A stretch of DNA of 64,000 nt. Origin: Gemmatimonadota bacterium. Lineage in GTDB: Bacteria; Latescibacterota; UBA2968; GCA-2709665. A model generated the notes under the pieces. That model saw only the letters and a list, made by a program, of their open reading frames with translations. It was not told the DNA's origin and did no database searches. This document shows, in pieces, positions 7,765 through 16,557 of this stretch. Numbering within the stretch: the first letter of the stretch is position 1; every line of letters begins with the position of its first letter. The stretch is from contig JAPPNU010000008.1 in NCBI GenBank assembly GCA_028873695.1, positions 91,527 to 155,526 on the forward strand, in the 5' to 3' direction. Both the position numbers and the translations under genes were made by a program.

Positions 7765-9975
7765 GTGCCTGGCCGTAATACCGAGCGAAATTCGTCTGGG
7801 CGAACCCAGATTGCGTTCGACGACGGCGTAGTTGTACTCAAGAGCGTTATGCGCCTTCAGCACGACCTGGACGTCTCCGAACGCGCAGGCGGCCGAGAGG
7901 TCGAGCAGATAGACCGGTATGAGATCGCGGTTCCCTTCCGGCAACAGTCCGGACGCGCGCAGGATCCGGCTTCTGAATCTGAAACGGCCTCCCAGCGTGA
8001 GCCGGCCGAACGTGGACTGCAAACCGGCGGCGGCGATGTGCCGGGGCCGATAGGGCAGCGGAAGATCCCCCTCCGGCAGGTTTTCAATCGCGCCGATGAA
8101 GGTATAGTTCCCTTCGAGGCGAACAGGATCGAACGCCGCGGCCAGGCTCGCCTCGACGCCGGCAATACGACCCTTCGCCACGTTCCTGAACTGCACGACG
8201 CCGGCGGCGTCCGGCCTGGCCTCCACGAGATCCTGGTAGCGGCTCCAGAATGCCGCGGCGCTGACGACCGACCACGGGGTCGGACGGTGATCCAGCGCGA
8301 TTTCCGCGGAGATGCTCCTTTCGGCCACAAGGCCGGTATTGGGAACGATGGGAATTGCAGAGAAGGTCGCGTCGGTGTAGATTTCTGCGATTGAGGGTCC
8401 TCTGAAACCCCATCCCAGGGTTCCGCGCAACGTGGTGCTGCCCGATGTCCGATACGAGAAACCCAGCTTGGGGCTGAGACGGTTTTCCGCGTCCCGGTCG
8501 TCCGTGCGATATCGGTCGTAGCGGCTGCCCGCCGACAGCGTCATCCGATCCGTGGGTTCGATTTCCGCCTGGGCATAGGCCGCCAGGTTAAGGCCCGTGT
8601 GGTCGCCGAAGAGATGGTCTGACGAGCGTACGACGTCGTGAATCCACTGCGTGCCGACGGTCAGCGCCACCTTCCCGGCCGGCTGGAGATCCAACTGAAG
8701 TTCCTGCCCCAGCTTGTATGCTTCCGACGACGTTCTCCCGCCGATTTCGTTGTCGAATTCCGTTCGATACACGAACGATTTGAGCCGATAGCCCGATTGC
8801 GGATTGAGCAGATGATAGAAATCGACGTTCAGGTTCAGTTTCTGGGAAACGGTCTTGTCTCCCCTGGCGCTCTCCGGCACCTCCAGGGGCTCGTTTCGGT
8901 CTTTCCACAGCACAAAGGTGCCGTGATCGTCCAGCGCCCAGTTGCAGGTTGCGGTAAGCGTTGCCGCGGCCTTGAATCGGTGTCTGAGTTTGCCGAAGAA
9001 CTTGTATCTCCTGTGCCAGGCGTTTTCCCTGAATCCGTTGGTCCATTTCTGCCCCGCACCCAGAATGAATCCGGTGTTCCCGGACTGCCGGGAATGACTG
9101 ATATCCGTGCCTTCGTAGTATCTCCCGCTCGACGACCAGCGCCACTCCTGATGGCCGGGTTCGCTGTACCGGCCGCCCAGGAACCGAAAGAGCGTCTCCG
9201 GTTCCGGCGACGGATTCCGGGTGATGACGTTGATGATGCCCCCGAGCGCGCCCGTGCCGTAAAGCGCGGACCCGGCGCCCTTGATGATTTCCACGCGCGC
9301 GATCTGGTCCATCGGGATGGCGTCCCATTTGACGTCGGCGTTATCGGCCGACAGCGCCGGGAAGCCGTCGATCAGCATGAGTACGCGGCTTCCGGTACCG
9401 CGGGAATAGCCGCTGGAGCCCCGTATATTGACCTGGCCTCCCACCATATTGACGCCGGGAACGTACTCCAGGGATTCGTTCAGCGTGGCGGAATTGTCGG
9501 ACTGGATTTCCTCCGAGCCGATGAGCGACACGCTTGTCGGCGCGTCGACGACGTTTCGCGCGCGTTTGCTCGCGGAGACCACGATGGCGGGCATATGGAT
9601 CGGCGAAGGCACCAGTGGGATGGAAAGCCACAGGGTATCGTTCGCGGCAACACGGACGTCTTCCATGACATGAGGCGTGAAACCGAGAAGGGAAACGGAG
9701 AGTGTATAGAGGCCGGGTGGAAGACCCGTCAGGCTGAACGCGCCTTCGACGTCGGTTTCGGTTGCGATACCGGTGCCAAGCAATACGACGTATGCGCCAG
9801 GCAACGATTCACCGGTCGTTTCGTCGGTTGTCCGCCCGGCGATCATGCCGGAGGTTTCCGCCTGCAGCGCCGAGCCCGGAAAGAGAAGACAGAGGAGGCA
9901 GAAAACCCATGCAAATCTCCCGATCGGGACGATCGGCGCCCTGCACGAGGTCGAAATAGGTCTGGATATCGACAT
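7762..9975 (-). CDS. TonB-dependent outer-membrane receptor
   Basis: 737 aa. A signal peptide (hydrophobic FAWVFCLLCLLFPG, cleavage near SALQA) precedes a carboxypeptidase-regulatory-like domain (about 41-125), a plug domain (from about 135, with MLIDGFPA and VEIIKGAGSALYGTGALGG), and a 22-strand-type barrel to the C-terminus. It imports large ligands such as siderophores or vitamins using TonB energy; ligand unknown. ATG 9975 is the only usable start close to the signal sequence and gives a long n-region. It overlaps the upstream lipoprotein gene by 167 bp. The protein ends GITARH rather than the usual aromatic residue, and its stop codon lies in repeat copy A. Confidence 0.88.
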   Translation of the reverse strand: MSISRPISTSCRAPIVPIGRFAWVFCLLCLLFPGSALQAETSGMIAGRTTDETTGESLPGAYVVLLGTGIATETDVEGAFSLTGLPPGLYTLSVSLLGFTPHVMEDVRVAANDTLWLSIPLVPSPIHMPAIVVSASKRARNVVDAPTSVSLIGSEEIQSDNSATLNESLEYVPGVNMVGGQVNIRGSSGYSRGTGSRVLMLIDGFPALSADNADVKWDAIPMDQIARVEIIKGAGSALYGTGALGGIINVITRNPSPEPETLFRFLGGRYSEPGHQEWRWSSSGRYYEGTDISHSRQSGNTGFILGAGQKWTNGFRENAWHRRYKFFGKLRHRFKAAATLTATCNWALDDHGTFVLWKDRNEPLEVPESARGDKTVSQKLNLNVDFYHLLNPQSGYRLKSFVYRTEFDNEIGGRTSSEAYKLGQELQLDLQPAGKVALTVGTQWIHDVVRSSDHLFGDHTGLNLAAYAQAEIEPTDRMTLSAGSRYDRYRTDDRDAENRLSPKLGFSYRTSGSTTLRGTLGWGFRGPSIAEIYTDATFSAIPIVPNTGLVAERSISAEIALDHRPTPWSVVSAAAFWSRYQDLVEARPDAAGVVQFRNVAKGRIAGVEASLAAAFDPVRLEGNYTFIGAIENLPEGDLPLPYRPRHIAAAGLQSTFGRLTLGGRFRFRSRILRASGLLPEGNRDLIPVYLLDLSAACAFGDVQVVLKAHNALEYNYAVVERNLGSPRRISLGITARH

Positions 9976-10375
9976 TTTTCGTGGTTTCGCCCAGTTGAAC
10001 CTGCACCGGTGTGGGCAGGGTGTCGTTGCCAACGTGGTAACATCCGAGCAGAGAGTCGAAGTTCCAGAAACCGCCGCGAGGCCGCCAGGCCACGATAATC
10101 CACTCATAGACGCCCGGCTCTTCGAGGGGGACGAAATATTCGAACCGGACCGCCCCGATGGTCACGGTTGTGTCCCAGCCGGCAATATTGAAGAAGTCGG
10201 CCAGGGCCTGCGGGCGTCGCCGGTAGACCGCCACAGCCACGTCATCGGTCTCCGGCGGCCAGTCGCCGTTGAAGATGAGGGTTCCCTTGATGCCGGTGCC
10301 GTCGGGGGGCCCCGGCCCGAGGCCGCCGCCGCAGGCGATGAGTACCAGGAGAGCCGCTGGTATCAGGCGTCTCAT
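9809..10375 (-). CDS. Predicted lipoprotein, probable partner of the TonB receptor
   Basis: 188 aa with a lipoprotein signal (lipobox LIAC, Cys15). The middle looks like a small beta-sandwich: GTLIFNGDWPP, VAVAVYRRRP, VRFEYFVPLEEPGVYEWIIVA and VQVQLGETTKNVDIQ. The last roughly 50 residues (Arg-rich) overlap the TonB gene in another frame and look non-native, so the protein may really end near 9950 with a frame error after it. Location and shared strand suggest it works with the receptor at the outer membrane. Family not recognised by name. Confidence 0.7.
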   Translation of the reverse strand: MRRLIPAALLVLIACGGGLGPGPPDGTGIKGTLIFNGDWPPETDDVAVAVYRRRPQALADFFNIAGWDTTVTIGAVRFEYFVPLEEPGVYEWIIVAWRPRGGFWNFDSLLGCYHVGNDTLPTPVQVQLGETTKNVDIQTYFDLVQGADRPDREICMGFLPPLSSLSGLGAAGGNLRHDRRADNRRNDR

Positions 10376-10401
10376 AATCGGATTCGCCGCAAGGCGGCGT
10401 G

Positions 10402-10593
10402 TAGGAAGTTGTTTTAAAATTACCGGCGCGTTCCCGAGCGCGAGCGAAAAAGTGGCGGTTATGAGGCGCGAGGGGCGCGCAGCGCCGACGGGAAAACCCG
10501 CCCATATTTGTCTATACGGGTGGGTCTGACCAACGCCGACCGGCGCTTTTGCAGCCGTGCGAAGACCGCTGGGAATTTTAGGACAGCTTCTTA
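10402..10593 (-). repeat. Palindromic dispersed repeat, copy B
   Basis: About 192 bp, same element as copy A in inverted orientation. Both ends are TA dinucleotides followed by related inverted repeats (GGAAGTTGTTTTAAAATTACC on the left; AGAAGCTGTCCTAAAATTCC read inward from the right on the minus strand). It carries about 28 bp not present in copy C, around TGAGGCGCGAGGGGCGCGC. It lies between the lipoprotein gene and the ygfZ-like gene promoter. Confidence 0.85.
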
Positions 10594-10631
10594 GGGTTGC
10601 GCGCCCGCCGCTGTCAGAAAGGCGGTTTTTC

Positions 10632-10660
10632 TTGACACGAAGCGGGGTACAAAATAAGTT
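10632..10660 (+). promoter_or_regulatory. Candidate sigma-70 promoter for the YgfZ-like gene
   Basis: TTGACA (10632-10637), a 17-nt spacer, then TAAGTT (10655-10660). It begins about 40 bp beyond repeat copy B and would give a leader of about 25 nt before ATG 10692. Confidence 0.55.
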
Positions 10661-10691
10661 TCATCGGGCTGTTAGATATGGAGGTCGGCCA

Positions 10692-11753
10692 ATGACTGTT
10701 ACAACGTTGCGGTCAGCCAAGCTGGCCGCGGGCGCCGTTTTCGAACGGATCCGCGGACGGAAGGCGGCCGCACATTACGGCGATGCCGCATCCGAGTATG
10801 CGACGGTTAGAGAGGCCGCGGGTCTGGTTGACCGGAGCGAAAGGGGCCACCTTCTGGCTACCGGCTCGGACCGTGCCCGATTCCTGCACGGGATGCTGAG
10901 CAATACGGTGGAAGGGCTGGAAGCCGGAGCGGGCAACTACGCAACGATGACGACGCCCCGGGGCCAGACGTTGTCGGACGTATGGGTCTATCACCGTGAG
11001 GAAGGTTTCCTGCTGGAAACGGAGCCCGGAATGCAGACAAAACTGATGTCCTCCCTGGACAGATACCTGGTTGCGGATGACGTCGTCATCACGGACGTTA
11101 CGGGATTGAAGGCGACATTCGGCGTACACGGTCCGGGTTCCCCCACGCTGATTGCACGGGTGCTGGGCGAGGTTTCCCCCGATCTTGCGGATTGCCATAC
11201 GGTCGACCGTACCCTGGGGGGCACGGATGTGACCGTAACCGCGCGTTCCTATTCGGGAGAGACCGGGTACGACGTGAGGATCGAGGCGGACGGTGCGCTG
11301 CGACTCTGGAATGAACTGACGTCCGCCGGTGCGCGTCCGGTGGGTAACCGGGCCATGGAGGCGTTACGAATAGAGTCCGGCATACCTCGTTACGGCGTTG
11401 ACCTGGACGAACGGGTTGTGCCGCTCGAAGCGGGCCTTTACCACGCGGTCGATTTTACGAAGGGATGTTTCATCGGTCAGGAAACGATCGCCAAGATGCA
11501 CAACCTGGGCAAGCCGAGACGGTATCTGGTTGGCTTACGCCTGGAGGCGGATATGCTTCCGCCCGCGGAAACACCGCTTCGAGACGGTGAAAAGCAAGTC
11601 GGATGGATTACGAGCAGTGTCCGTTCGCCTGCCCTGGGACGGGTGGTATCGATGGCGTCCGTCCGCAGGGGGTATGAACAGCCCGGCCTTTCTCTGTCCG
11701 TAGACGGCGGAGGCCGCGCGGAGGTCGTCGAACTGCCTTTTTACAGACGCTAG
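10692..11753 (+). CDS. ygfZ: Folate-binding YgfZ/GcvT family protein
   Basis: 353 aa with the aminomethyltransferase (GcvT) fold. The YgfZ signature KGCFIGQE at residues 257-264 distinguishes it from true glycine-cleavage T protein. YgfZ/IBA57 proteins bind tetrahydrofolate and support maturation or repair of certain 4Fe-4S enzymes such as MiaB, which is also encoded in this window. Start ATG 10692 has TATGGAGG upstream. It stands alone under its own promoter, before the folate-biosynthesis operon. Confidence 0.85.
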   Translation: MTVTTLRSAKLAAGAVFERIRGRKAAAHYGDAASEYATVREAAGLVDRSERGHLLATGSDRARFLHGMLSNTVEGLEAGAGNYATMTTPRGQTLSDVWVYHREEGFLLETEPGMQTKLMSSLDRYLVADDVVITDVTGLKATFGVHGPGSPTLIARVLGEVSPDLADCHTVDRTLGGTDVTVTARSYSGETGYDVRIEADGALRLWNELTSAGARPVGNRAMEALRIESGIPRYGVDLDERVVPLEAGLYHAVDFTKGCFIGQETIAKMHNLGKPRRYLVGLRLEADMLPPAETPLRDGEKQVGWITSSVRSPALGRVVSMASVRRGYEQPGLSLSVDGGGRAEVVELPFYRR

Positions 11754-11879
11754 TCAACCCATTCATGCGCCGGTCAATTACCCTACAATACAGGCGCAAA
11801 TTCGCGATGTCAAGGGCTTTCTGTCACAGGAAACCGCTGCGGCCCGTGCGGTGTTCTCCGGCCGGAATCCATAGCGTTG

Positions 11880-11908
11880 TTGACTCTGCACATTTGTTCA
11901 TTTATATT
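11880..11908 (+). promoter_or_regulatory. Sigma-70 promoter of the folB-folK-dNK operon
   Basis: TTGACT (11880-11885), 17-nt spacer, TATATT (11903-11908). The start would be near 11915, leaving about 97 nt of leader before folB. The rest of the 258-bp gap 11754-12011 holds no recognisable gene. Confidence 0.7.
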
Positions 11909-12011
11909 GGTATCCACGAACAATCGGGCGTCGGGCGTCCGCGACGCGCGTATGGTTGCGCGGGGCGGTTTGCGGCCGGAAGCGCTGCCAGGGATTCGTC
12001 AGAGACCGGCA

Positions 12012-12368
12012 ATGGCTAATGACGTATTGCGTCTTAGAAATATGAGGTTTTTCGCCTACCATGGGCTGTTTCCTGAAGAGGCGAAACTGGGGCAGTGGTT
12101 TGAGGTGGACGTTGAGGTCTTCTCGGACTTCCGTGGCTATGCCCGGAAAGACGATGCCGGCGCACTGGACTACGCCCGGCTCTACGAAGCGACGAAGACG
12201 GTCGTTACGGCCGAACGTTACGGGCTCGTGGAGTCGCTTGCGGACCGTATTGCGGAGGTCCTGCAGTCGCGCTTCCATCTGAAGCGTCTGCGGGTCCGGG
12301 TGCGCAAGCCCAATCCGCCCATACAGGCAGAATTCGACGGCATCGAGGTCGAAGTGGAGCGGGGATGA
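12012..12368 (+). CDS. folB: Dihydroneopterin aldolase
   Basis: Converts 7,8-dihydroneopterin to 6-hydroxymethyl-7,8-dihydropterin in tetrahydrofolate synthesis. 118 aa, normal length. The early segment FFAYHGLFPEEAKLGQWFEV contains the HG and Glu characteristic of the active site, and VRVRKPNPPI near residue 100 contains the catalytic lysine. ATG 12012 gives the family's usual N-terminus (DVLRLRNMRF). First gene of an operon with folK 3 nt downstream. Confidence 0.93.
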   Translation: MANDVLRLRNMRFFAYHGLFPEEAKLGQWFEVDVEVFSDFRGYARKDDAGALDYARLYEATKTVVTAERYGLVESLADRIAEVLQSRFHLKRLRVRVRKPNPPIQAEFDGIEVEVERG

Positions 12369-12371
12369 CCC

Positions 12372-12884
12372 ATGGCGCTCTCCTACATCGGTATGGGGGC
12401 GAACCTGGACGACCGCGCGGACGCGTTGCGACGGGCCGCGGCCACGCTCGACGAGCACGATAGTCTCGACGTGAAGGCTGCCTCTCCGGTCTACGAGACT
12501 GCGCCGATCGGGGTAACGGCGCAGCCGATGTTCCTGAATGCGGTGCTGGCAGCGGAAACGGATCTCGATCCGCTTGCGCTGCTGGAATGCCTGCTCGCGG
12601 TCGAAAGGAGGTTCGGAAGGGTCCGCGGACAGAGGTGGGGGCCTCGGCTGCTGGACCTGGATATCCTCCTCTACGGGAATGAGGTTTTTCAGAGTCGGGG
12701 GCTGGAGATTCCACATCCGAGGTTACACGAGCGGGCTTTCGTACTGGTTCCGCTGTGCGAGTTGACGCCCCGAGGTCGGCATCCGTTGTTCAACAGGACC
12801 TTTTCGGAATTGGCGGAATCGATCGTTCCGACGCAGGAAGTACGAAAGCTGGACGGCGTTTCGCTGCTGTCGGCTTGCAGATAA
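12372..12884 (+). CDS. folK: 6-hydroxymethyl-7,8-dihydropterin pyrophosphokinase
   Basis: Transfers pyrophosphate from ATP to hydroxymethyl-dihydropterin, the step after FolB. 170 aa. Diagnostic pieces are YIGMGANLDDR at the N-terminus, SPVYETAPIG, FLNAVL, the metal-binding run WGPRLLDLDILLYG and IPHPRLHERAFVLVPL. It lies between folB and a deoxynucleoside kinase, a gene order known in Bacteroidetes-type genomes. Confidence 0.95.
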   Translation: MALSYIGMGANLDDRADALRRAAATLDEHDSLDVKAASPVYETAPIGVTAQPMFLNAVLAAETDLDPLALLECLLAVERRFGRVRGQRWGPRLLDLDILLYGNEVFQSRGLEIPHPRLHERAFVLVPLCELTPRGRHPLFNRTFSELAESIVPTQEVRKLDGVSLLSACR

Positions 12885-12895
12885 GGGCGTATTTC

Positions 12896-13543
12896 GTGGC
12901 CGTACGTTATCTCGCGATCGAAGGTCCCCCTTGCGTGGGCAAGACCGAGCTTGCACGCCTCCTCGGAAGGTCGATGAAAGCACGTCTGGTCCTCGAGGAG
13001 GCGGAGGAGAACCCCTTTCTGCCCCTGTTTTACGAAAACCCGGAGCTCTACGGATTCCAGACGCAGGTCTTCTTCATGCTGCACCGGTACCGGCAGCAGC
13101 AGGACCTTCATCAGATGGACCTGTTCGAATCCACGGTCGTCAGCAACTATCTGTTCGCCAGAAGCGGGATATACGCCCATGTCTGCCTGAACGACGCCGA
13201 ACTCTCCCTGTACGAGCGTATGGCCGAGACGCTCGATGAAAAGGTGCCGAGTCCCGATCTGGTAATCTACCTCCATAATTCAACCGAGAGTCTCCTCCAG
13301 CGGGTTCGCAAGCAGACACCCGCTTACGAACGGCTGATGACTGAATCGTACATGGCCAGGCTCGTGGAGGCGTACACTCATTTTTTCTTTCATTATTCGG
13401 AGTCGCCCCTGCTCATCATCAACGTGTCTCAGGTCGACTTCGTACGGAATCCGGAGGGCCTGGAGGAACTGCTGCAGCAGGTGAAGGCGCCGCCTGCGGG
13501 CACCCGCTACTATCGTCCCTCTCGAATTGAGAAGCTGTCCTGA
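12896..13543 (+). CDS. Deoxynucleoside kinase family protein
   Basis: 215 aa, phosphorylates deoxynucleosides in nucleotide salvage. P-loop EGPPCVGKTELA near the N-terminus, the family ESTVVSNYLFA region (the usual DRS-like stretch is altered here) and LVIYLHNSTESLLQRVRKQ lid region. GTG 12896 is chosen from AAGGG at 12883-12887 and because the hydrophobic first strand starts right after it. Last gene of the folB-folK operon. Preference for dG/dA or pyrimidines is not readable from the sequence. Confidence 0.85.
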   Translation: MAVRYLAIEGPPCVGKTELARLLGRSMKARLVLEEAEENPFLPLFYENPELYGFQTQVFFMLHRYRQQQDLHQMDLFESTVVSNYLFARSGIYAHVCLNDAELSLYERMAETLDEKVPSPDLVIYLHNSTESLLQRVRKQTPAYERLMTESYMARLVEAYTHFFFHYSESPLLIINVSQVDFVRNPEGLEELLQQVKAPPAGTRYYRPSRIEKLS

Positions 13544-13769
13544 AGTTACCCGTGAGCCTCAATTCCGCAAAAGGACAACCGTTAATTTACCACAAAAAGC
13601 ATACAAGGCACAGAAGGTGACGGTGCGAAGACGGCGGGTTGAGGTCGTTCACGGGGATGATATTCCCCTCACGTCCTAGTGACCTGAAGAATCCTGGAAA
13701 TCCGAAGTCAAATCGGCTCCATTTACTTGCATCTATTCGAATTCACGTCCCAGAAAAATGATGAATTGA

Positions 13770-13833
13770 GGTGAGTTCCCGGGCGCTTTTGCAGCCGTGC
13801 GAAGACCGCCGGGAATTTCAGGACGGCTTCTGA
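13770..13833 (-). repeat. Palindromic dispersed repeat, copy D, internally deleted
   Basis: A 64-bp remnant, in the same orientation as copy B. GGTGAGTTCCC from one end of the element is joined directly to GGCGCTTTTGCAGCCGTGC, so the middle is lost; the right end GGGAATTTCAGGACGGCTTC is intact. The rest of the 311-bp gap 13544-13854 shows no gene, terminator or clear promoter. The copy ends 21 bp before the panB start. Confidence 0.8.
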
Positions 13834-13854
13834 GGCCTGATCACGGTACACGCC

Positions 13855-14733
13855 ATGGAAAACGGATACGCAGGCGAGGGAGTTCAAGAGGTGTCGGACG
13901 AGGAATTGCACGCCACCCGCGGTATTTTATCGGAGATGAAGCGGCGGGGCGAACCCATCGCCATGCTGACGTGTTACGATTTTCCCACCGCCATCCTGCA
14001 GGATGCGTCGAACGTGGACGTCATCCTGGTTGGCGATTCGGTGGGGATCAACGTGCTGGGATACGAGAGTCCGCAGCAGGTAACCATGGAGGATATGCTA
14101 CACCACACGCGCGCCGTAAGACGGGGCGTCCGGAATGCAATCCTGCTGGCGGATCTGCCGTACCTGTCGTACGAGACGGACGACCAGGCGGTCGTCAACG
14201 CCCGACTTCTGGCGGATTCGGGGGCCGATATGGTCAAACTCGAAGGCGCCGACGAAGTGGCAGGAAGGATCTGCGCGATCACGGCGGACGGCATCCCGGT
14301 CGTCGGCCACGTGGGTCATATGCCGCAGACCTGGAAGGGGAACCGGCATGTCTACGGCGACCGCGCCGACGAGGCTGCCCGGGTCCTCACGGGAGCGCTC
14401 GCGCTGGAGGCCGCGGGGGCGTCGGCCGTGGTGCTCGAATGCGTTCCCGAACAGGTGGCCGGCGTTGTTTCGCGCGCGTTGAGCATCCCTACAATCGGCA
14501 TCGGGTCGGGGCGACGGTGCGACGGCCAGGTGCTGGTGGCGCCGGATCTGTTGGGTCTCAATGACTTTTCATTCAGGTATTCCAAACGGTACGCTGAACT
14601 CGGAGGCATCATCCGCGAGGCCTTCGCGACGTACGTTGAGGACGTGAAGGAAAAGCGGTATCCGGCCGAAGAGCATCGTTATCGTATCCGGAACGAAGAA
14701 CTGCGGAAGTTCAAGGCCCTTGCGGAAGAGTAG
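13855..14733 (+). CDS. panB: 3-methyl-2-oxobutanoate hydroxymethyltransferase
   Basis: Adds a hydroxymethyl group from 5,10-methylene-THF to 2-oxoisovalerate to make ketopantoate. 292 aa. Metal/substrate motifs: LVGDSVGINVLG (Asp61), ADLPY, VKLEGA, GHVGHMPQ and the catalytic VLECVPE. The N-terminus before about residue 24 is not conserved, so a start further downstream is possible; no strong ribosome-binding site precedes ATG 13855. panC follows after a hairpin, and both depend on folate one-carbon units like the genes just upstream. Confidence 0.95.
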   Translation: MENGYAGEGVQEVSDEELHATRGILSEMKRRGEPIAMLTCYDFPTAILQDASNVDVILVGDSVGINVLGYESPQQVTMEDMLHHTRAVRRGVRNAILLADLPYLSYETDDQAVVNARLLADSGADMVKLEGADEVAGRICAITADGIPVVGHVGHMPQTWKGNRHVYGDRADEAARVLTGALALEAAGASAVVLECVPEQVAGVVSRALSIPTIGIGSGRRCDGQVLVAPDLLGLNDFSFRYSKRYAELGGIIREAFATYVEDVKEKRYPAEEHRYRIRNEELRKFKALAEE

Positions 14734-14762
14734 ACTCGCGGTCCACGCGTGAGGGATAATAC

Positions 14763-14789
14763 CGCGGGACGGGGATCTCCCGTCCCGCG
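14763..14789 (+). terminator. Hairpin between panB and panC
   Basis: Perfect 11-bp stem (CGCGGGACGGG 14763-14773 and complement 14779-14789) with a 5-nt loop, followed by TTCCTGTTT. The T-tract is poor, so it may attenuate rather than fully terminate transcription into panC. Confidence 0.5.
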
Positions 14790-14821
14790 TTCCTGTTTCA
14801 GGAAAGGCGTCCGGGCAGACG

Positions 14822-15703
14822 ATGAAAGCGGTGAGGGTCGTTCGGAACGTGCGGGACATGCATCGGGTTGCGGACCGGATGCGAATGGACGGACTCCGGA
14901 TCGGACTGGTACCGACCATGGGGTATCTCCACGAGGGTCATGCCAGCCTGATGCGCCAGATCGGGCGGGTGACCGACCGGACGGTCGTGAGCGTCTTCGT
15001 CAACCCGGCCCAGTTCGGACCCGATGAGGATTTCAAGACCTATCCTCGCGATTTCGAACGGGACCTGGCGATGGTCCGCTCGGAGGGAGGCGCCCTGGTC
15101 TACGCGCCGTCGGCGGCAGAGATGTACCCTGACGGCTATGCGACGTATCTGGAGGTGGAACGGCTGGCCGACCATCTGTGCGGAGCGTCGCGGCCGGGTC
15201 ATTTCCGGGGTGTGGCCACGGTGGTGACCAAACTCTTCTCAGCCGTCAAACCGCACGCGGCCATATTCGGTCAGAAAGACGCCCAGCAGGCGGGCGTTGT
15301 CCGCAGGACGGTAACCGACCTGAATCTGGACGTGGAAATCATGGTCGCTCCAACGGTGAGAGAGGCGGACGGGTTGGCCAAGAGTTCCCGCAACCGCTAC
15401 CTGACGCCCCGCCAGCGTCGTCGCGCCGCCGTGCTCTTCAGAGTCCTGCAGGAAGGTAGAGATCTGGTGCTGGCGGGCGAAAGACGCGCGTCGGTGGTCA
15501 TCGACGCCATGTGCCGCCGCGTGAGCGGAAGCCCCGGCGTGGAGGTCGACTACGTCACGGCGGTCGATGCGGAGGCATTTCGGCCCGTTGAGGAACTTGG
15601 AGGCAGGGTGCTGCTGGCAGCGGCAGTCCGGTTCGGCGAATCCCGGCTTATCGACAATATTGTCGTGGAAACCGAACGCCGGGCGGTTCAGGAAATACGA
15701 TAA
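14822..15703 (+). CDS. panC: Pantothenate synthetase
   Basis: Joins pantoate and beta-alanine with ATP to form pantothenate. 293 aa, usual length. The nucleotidyltransferase signature MGYLHEGHASL has His37 and His40; further motifs are FVNPAQFGPDEDF, FGQKDAQQ and the KMSKS-equivalent AKSSRNRYL. Start ATG 14822 begins with the normal MKAVRVVRNV. It follows panB by 88 nt containing a hairpin. Confidence 0.96.
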   Translation: MKAVRVVRNVRDMHRVADRMRMDGLRIGLVPTMGYLHEGHASLMRQIGRVTDRTVVSVFVNPAQFGPDEDFKTYPRDFERDLAMVRSEGGALVYAPSAAEMYPDGYATYLEVERLADHLCGASRPGHFRGVATVVTKLFSAVKPHAAIFGQKDAQQAGVVRRTVTDLNLDVEIMVAPTVREADGLAKSSRNRYLTPRQRRRAAVLFRVLQEGRDLVLAGERRASVVIDAMCRRVSGSPGVEVDYVTAVDAEAFRPVEELGGRVLLAAAVRFGESRLIDNIVVETERRAVQEIR

Positions 15704-15743
15704 GTGTAAGTTTTTGCTATAAGTAAGGGGGGATTGAAATCGC

Positions 15744-15776
15744 TTGACGACGTGCCTCTACTTCGTTATATTTTTG
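15744..15776 (+). promoter_or_regulatory. Strong sigma-70-like promoter of the superoxide dismutase gene
   Basis: TTGACG (15744-15749), 17-nt spacer, TATATT (15767-15772), continuing TTTG to 15776. The same stretch also fits the Bacteroidetes -7 pattern TAnnTTTG. Predicted leader about 65 nt, with AAGGAG at 15829-15834. Confidence 0.75.
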
Positions 15777-15843
15777 TCTTGGACGTATTACCGAAGCGTC
15801 CGGTTCTGTATCCCATCCTCAATTAACGTAAGGAGTGTACTCA

Positions 15844-16458
15844 ATGGCTTATTCACTTCCCGATCTGCCGTACGGTTACGATGCTCTCGAGCCCCATATA
15901 GACGCCCGCACTATGGAAATTCACCATGGCAGGCACCACAATACGTACATCACGAACCTGAACAACGCACTCGAAGGACACGCCGACCTGGCCGACCAGA
16001 GTGTCGAGGACCTCGTCAGCAATCTCGATGGCGTTCCGGAGTCAATTCGTACCGCGGTCCGGAACAATGGCGGCGGCCATGCCAATCACAGTCTGTTCTG
16101 GACGGTGATGTCCCCGAACGGTGGCGGCGAGCCCTCCGGTGACCTGGCCGATGCGATCGACGATGCGTTCGGCAGCCTCGACGCGGCGCGCGACGAGTTC
16201 GTCCAGGCGGCAACGACCCGTTTCGGCAGCGGTTGGGCATGGGTTGTCGTGAAGGACGGCGGTCTGGCGATTCTCAGTACCCCGAACCAGGACAGCCCGC
16301 TGATGTCCGGCGACGGTACGCCGATACTCGGACTGGACGTCTGGGAGCACGCTTATTACCTGAATTATCAGAACCGGCGACCCGATTATATCCAGGCGTG
16401 GGGAAACGTGATCGACTGGGACGCGGTGGCGGCCCGATTCGCCGCTGCGACTTCCTGA
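15844..16458 (+). CDS. Superoxide dismutase (Fe/Mn type)
   Basis: 204 aa, cytoplasmic (no signal peptide); converts superoxide to oxygen and hydrogen peroxide. All four metal ligands are in place: His27 (MEIHHGRHH), His82 ([10 protein letters not shown]), Asp165 and His169 ([10 protein letters not shown]). The Mn/Fe choice is not decided here, although the Gly-rich [10 protein letters not shown] context is common in Mn forms. ATG 15844 follows AAGGAG. The region 15704-15843 is leader and promoter. A peroxiredoxin that can remove the product peroxide follows 99 nt downstream. Confidence 0.96.
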   Translation: MAYSLPDLPYGYDALEPHIDARTMEIHHGRHHNTYITNLNNALEGHADLADQSVEDLVSNLDGVPESIRTAVRNNGGGHANHSLFWTVMSPNGGGEPSGDLADAIDDAFGSLDAARDEFVQAATTRFGSGWAWVVVKDGGLAILSTPNQDSPLMSGDGTPILGLDVWEHAYYLNYQNRRPDYIQAWGNVIDWDAVAARFAAATS

Positions 16459-16557
16459 CCGGGCGCGCCGTCAGCGCATGCCAATACAGCGTCTGCCGTT
16501 GTTTTTTCGGTTCGGCTTTCCGGCCGGGATGCTGGAATTACAAGAAAGGATCATTCG

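Noticed and set aside
8638..10098. A 486-codon plus-strand frame inside the TonB receptor gene
   Set aside because: Antisense to a well-supported receptor; translation shows no family feature or start signals.
10594..10691. Glycine or folate riboswitch ahead of the YgfZ-like gene
   Set aside because: Only a promoter and a short leader fit; no conserved aptamer elements seen.
10692..11753. Glycine-cleavage T protein (gcvT)
   Set aside because: The KGCFIGQE signature and lack of gcvH/gcvP neighbours support YgfZ-type instead.
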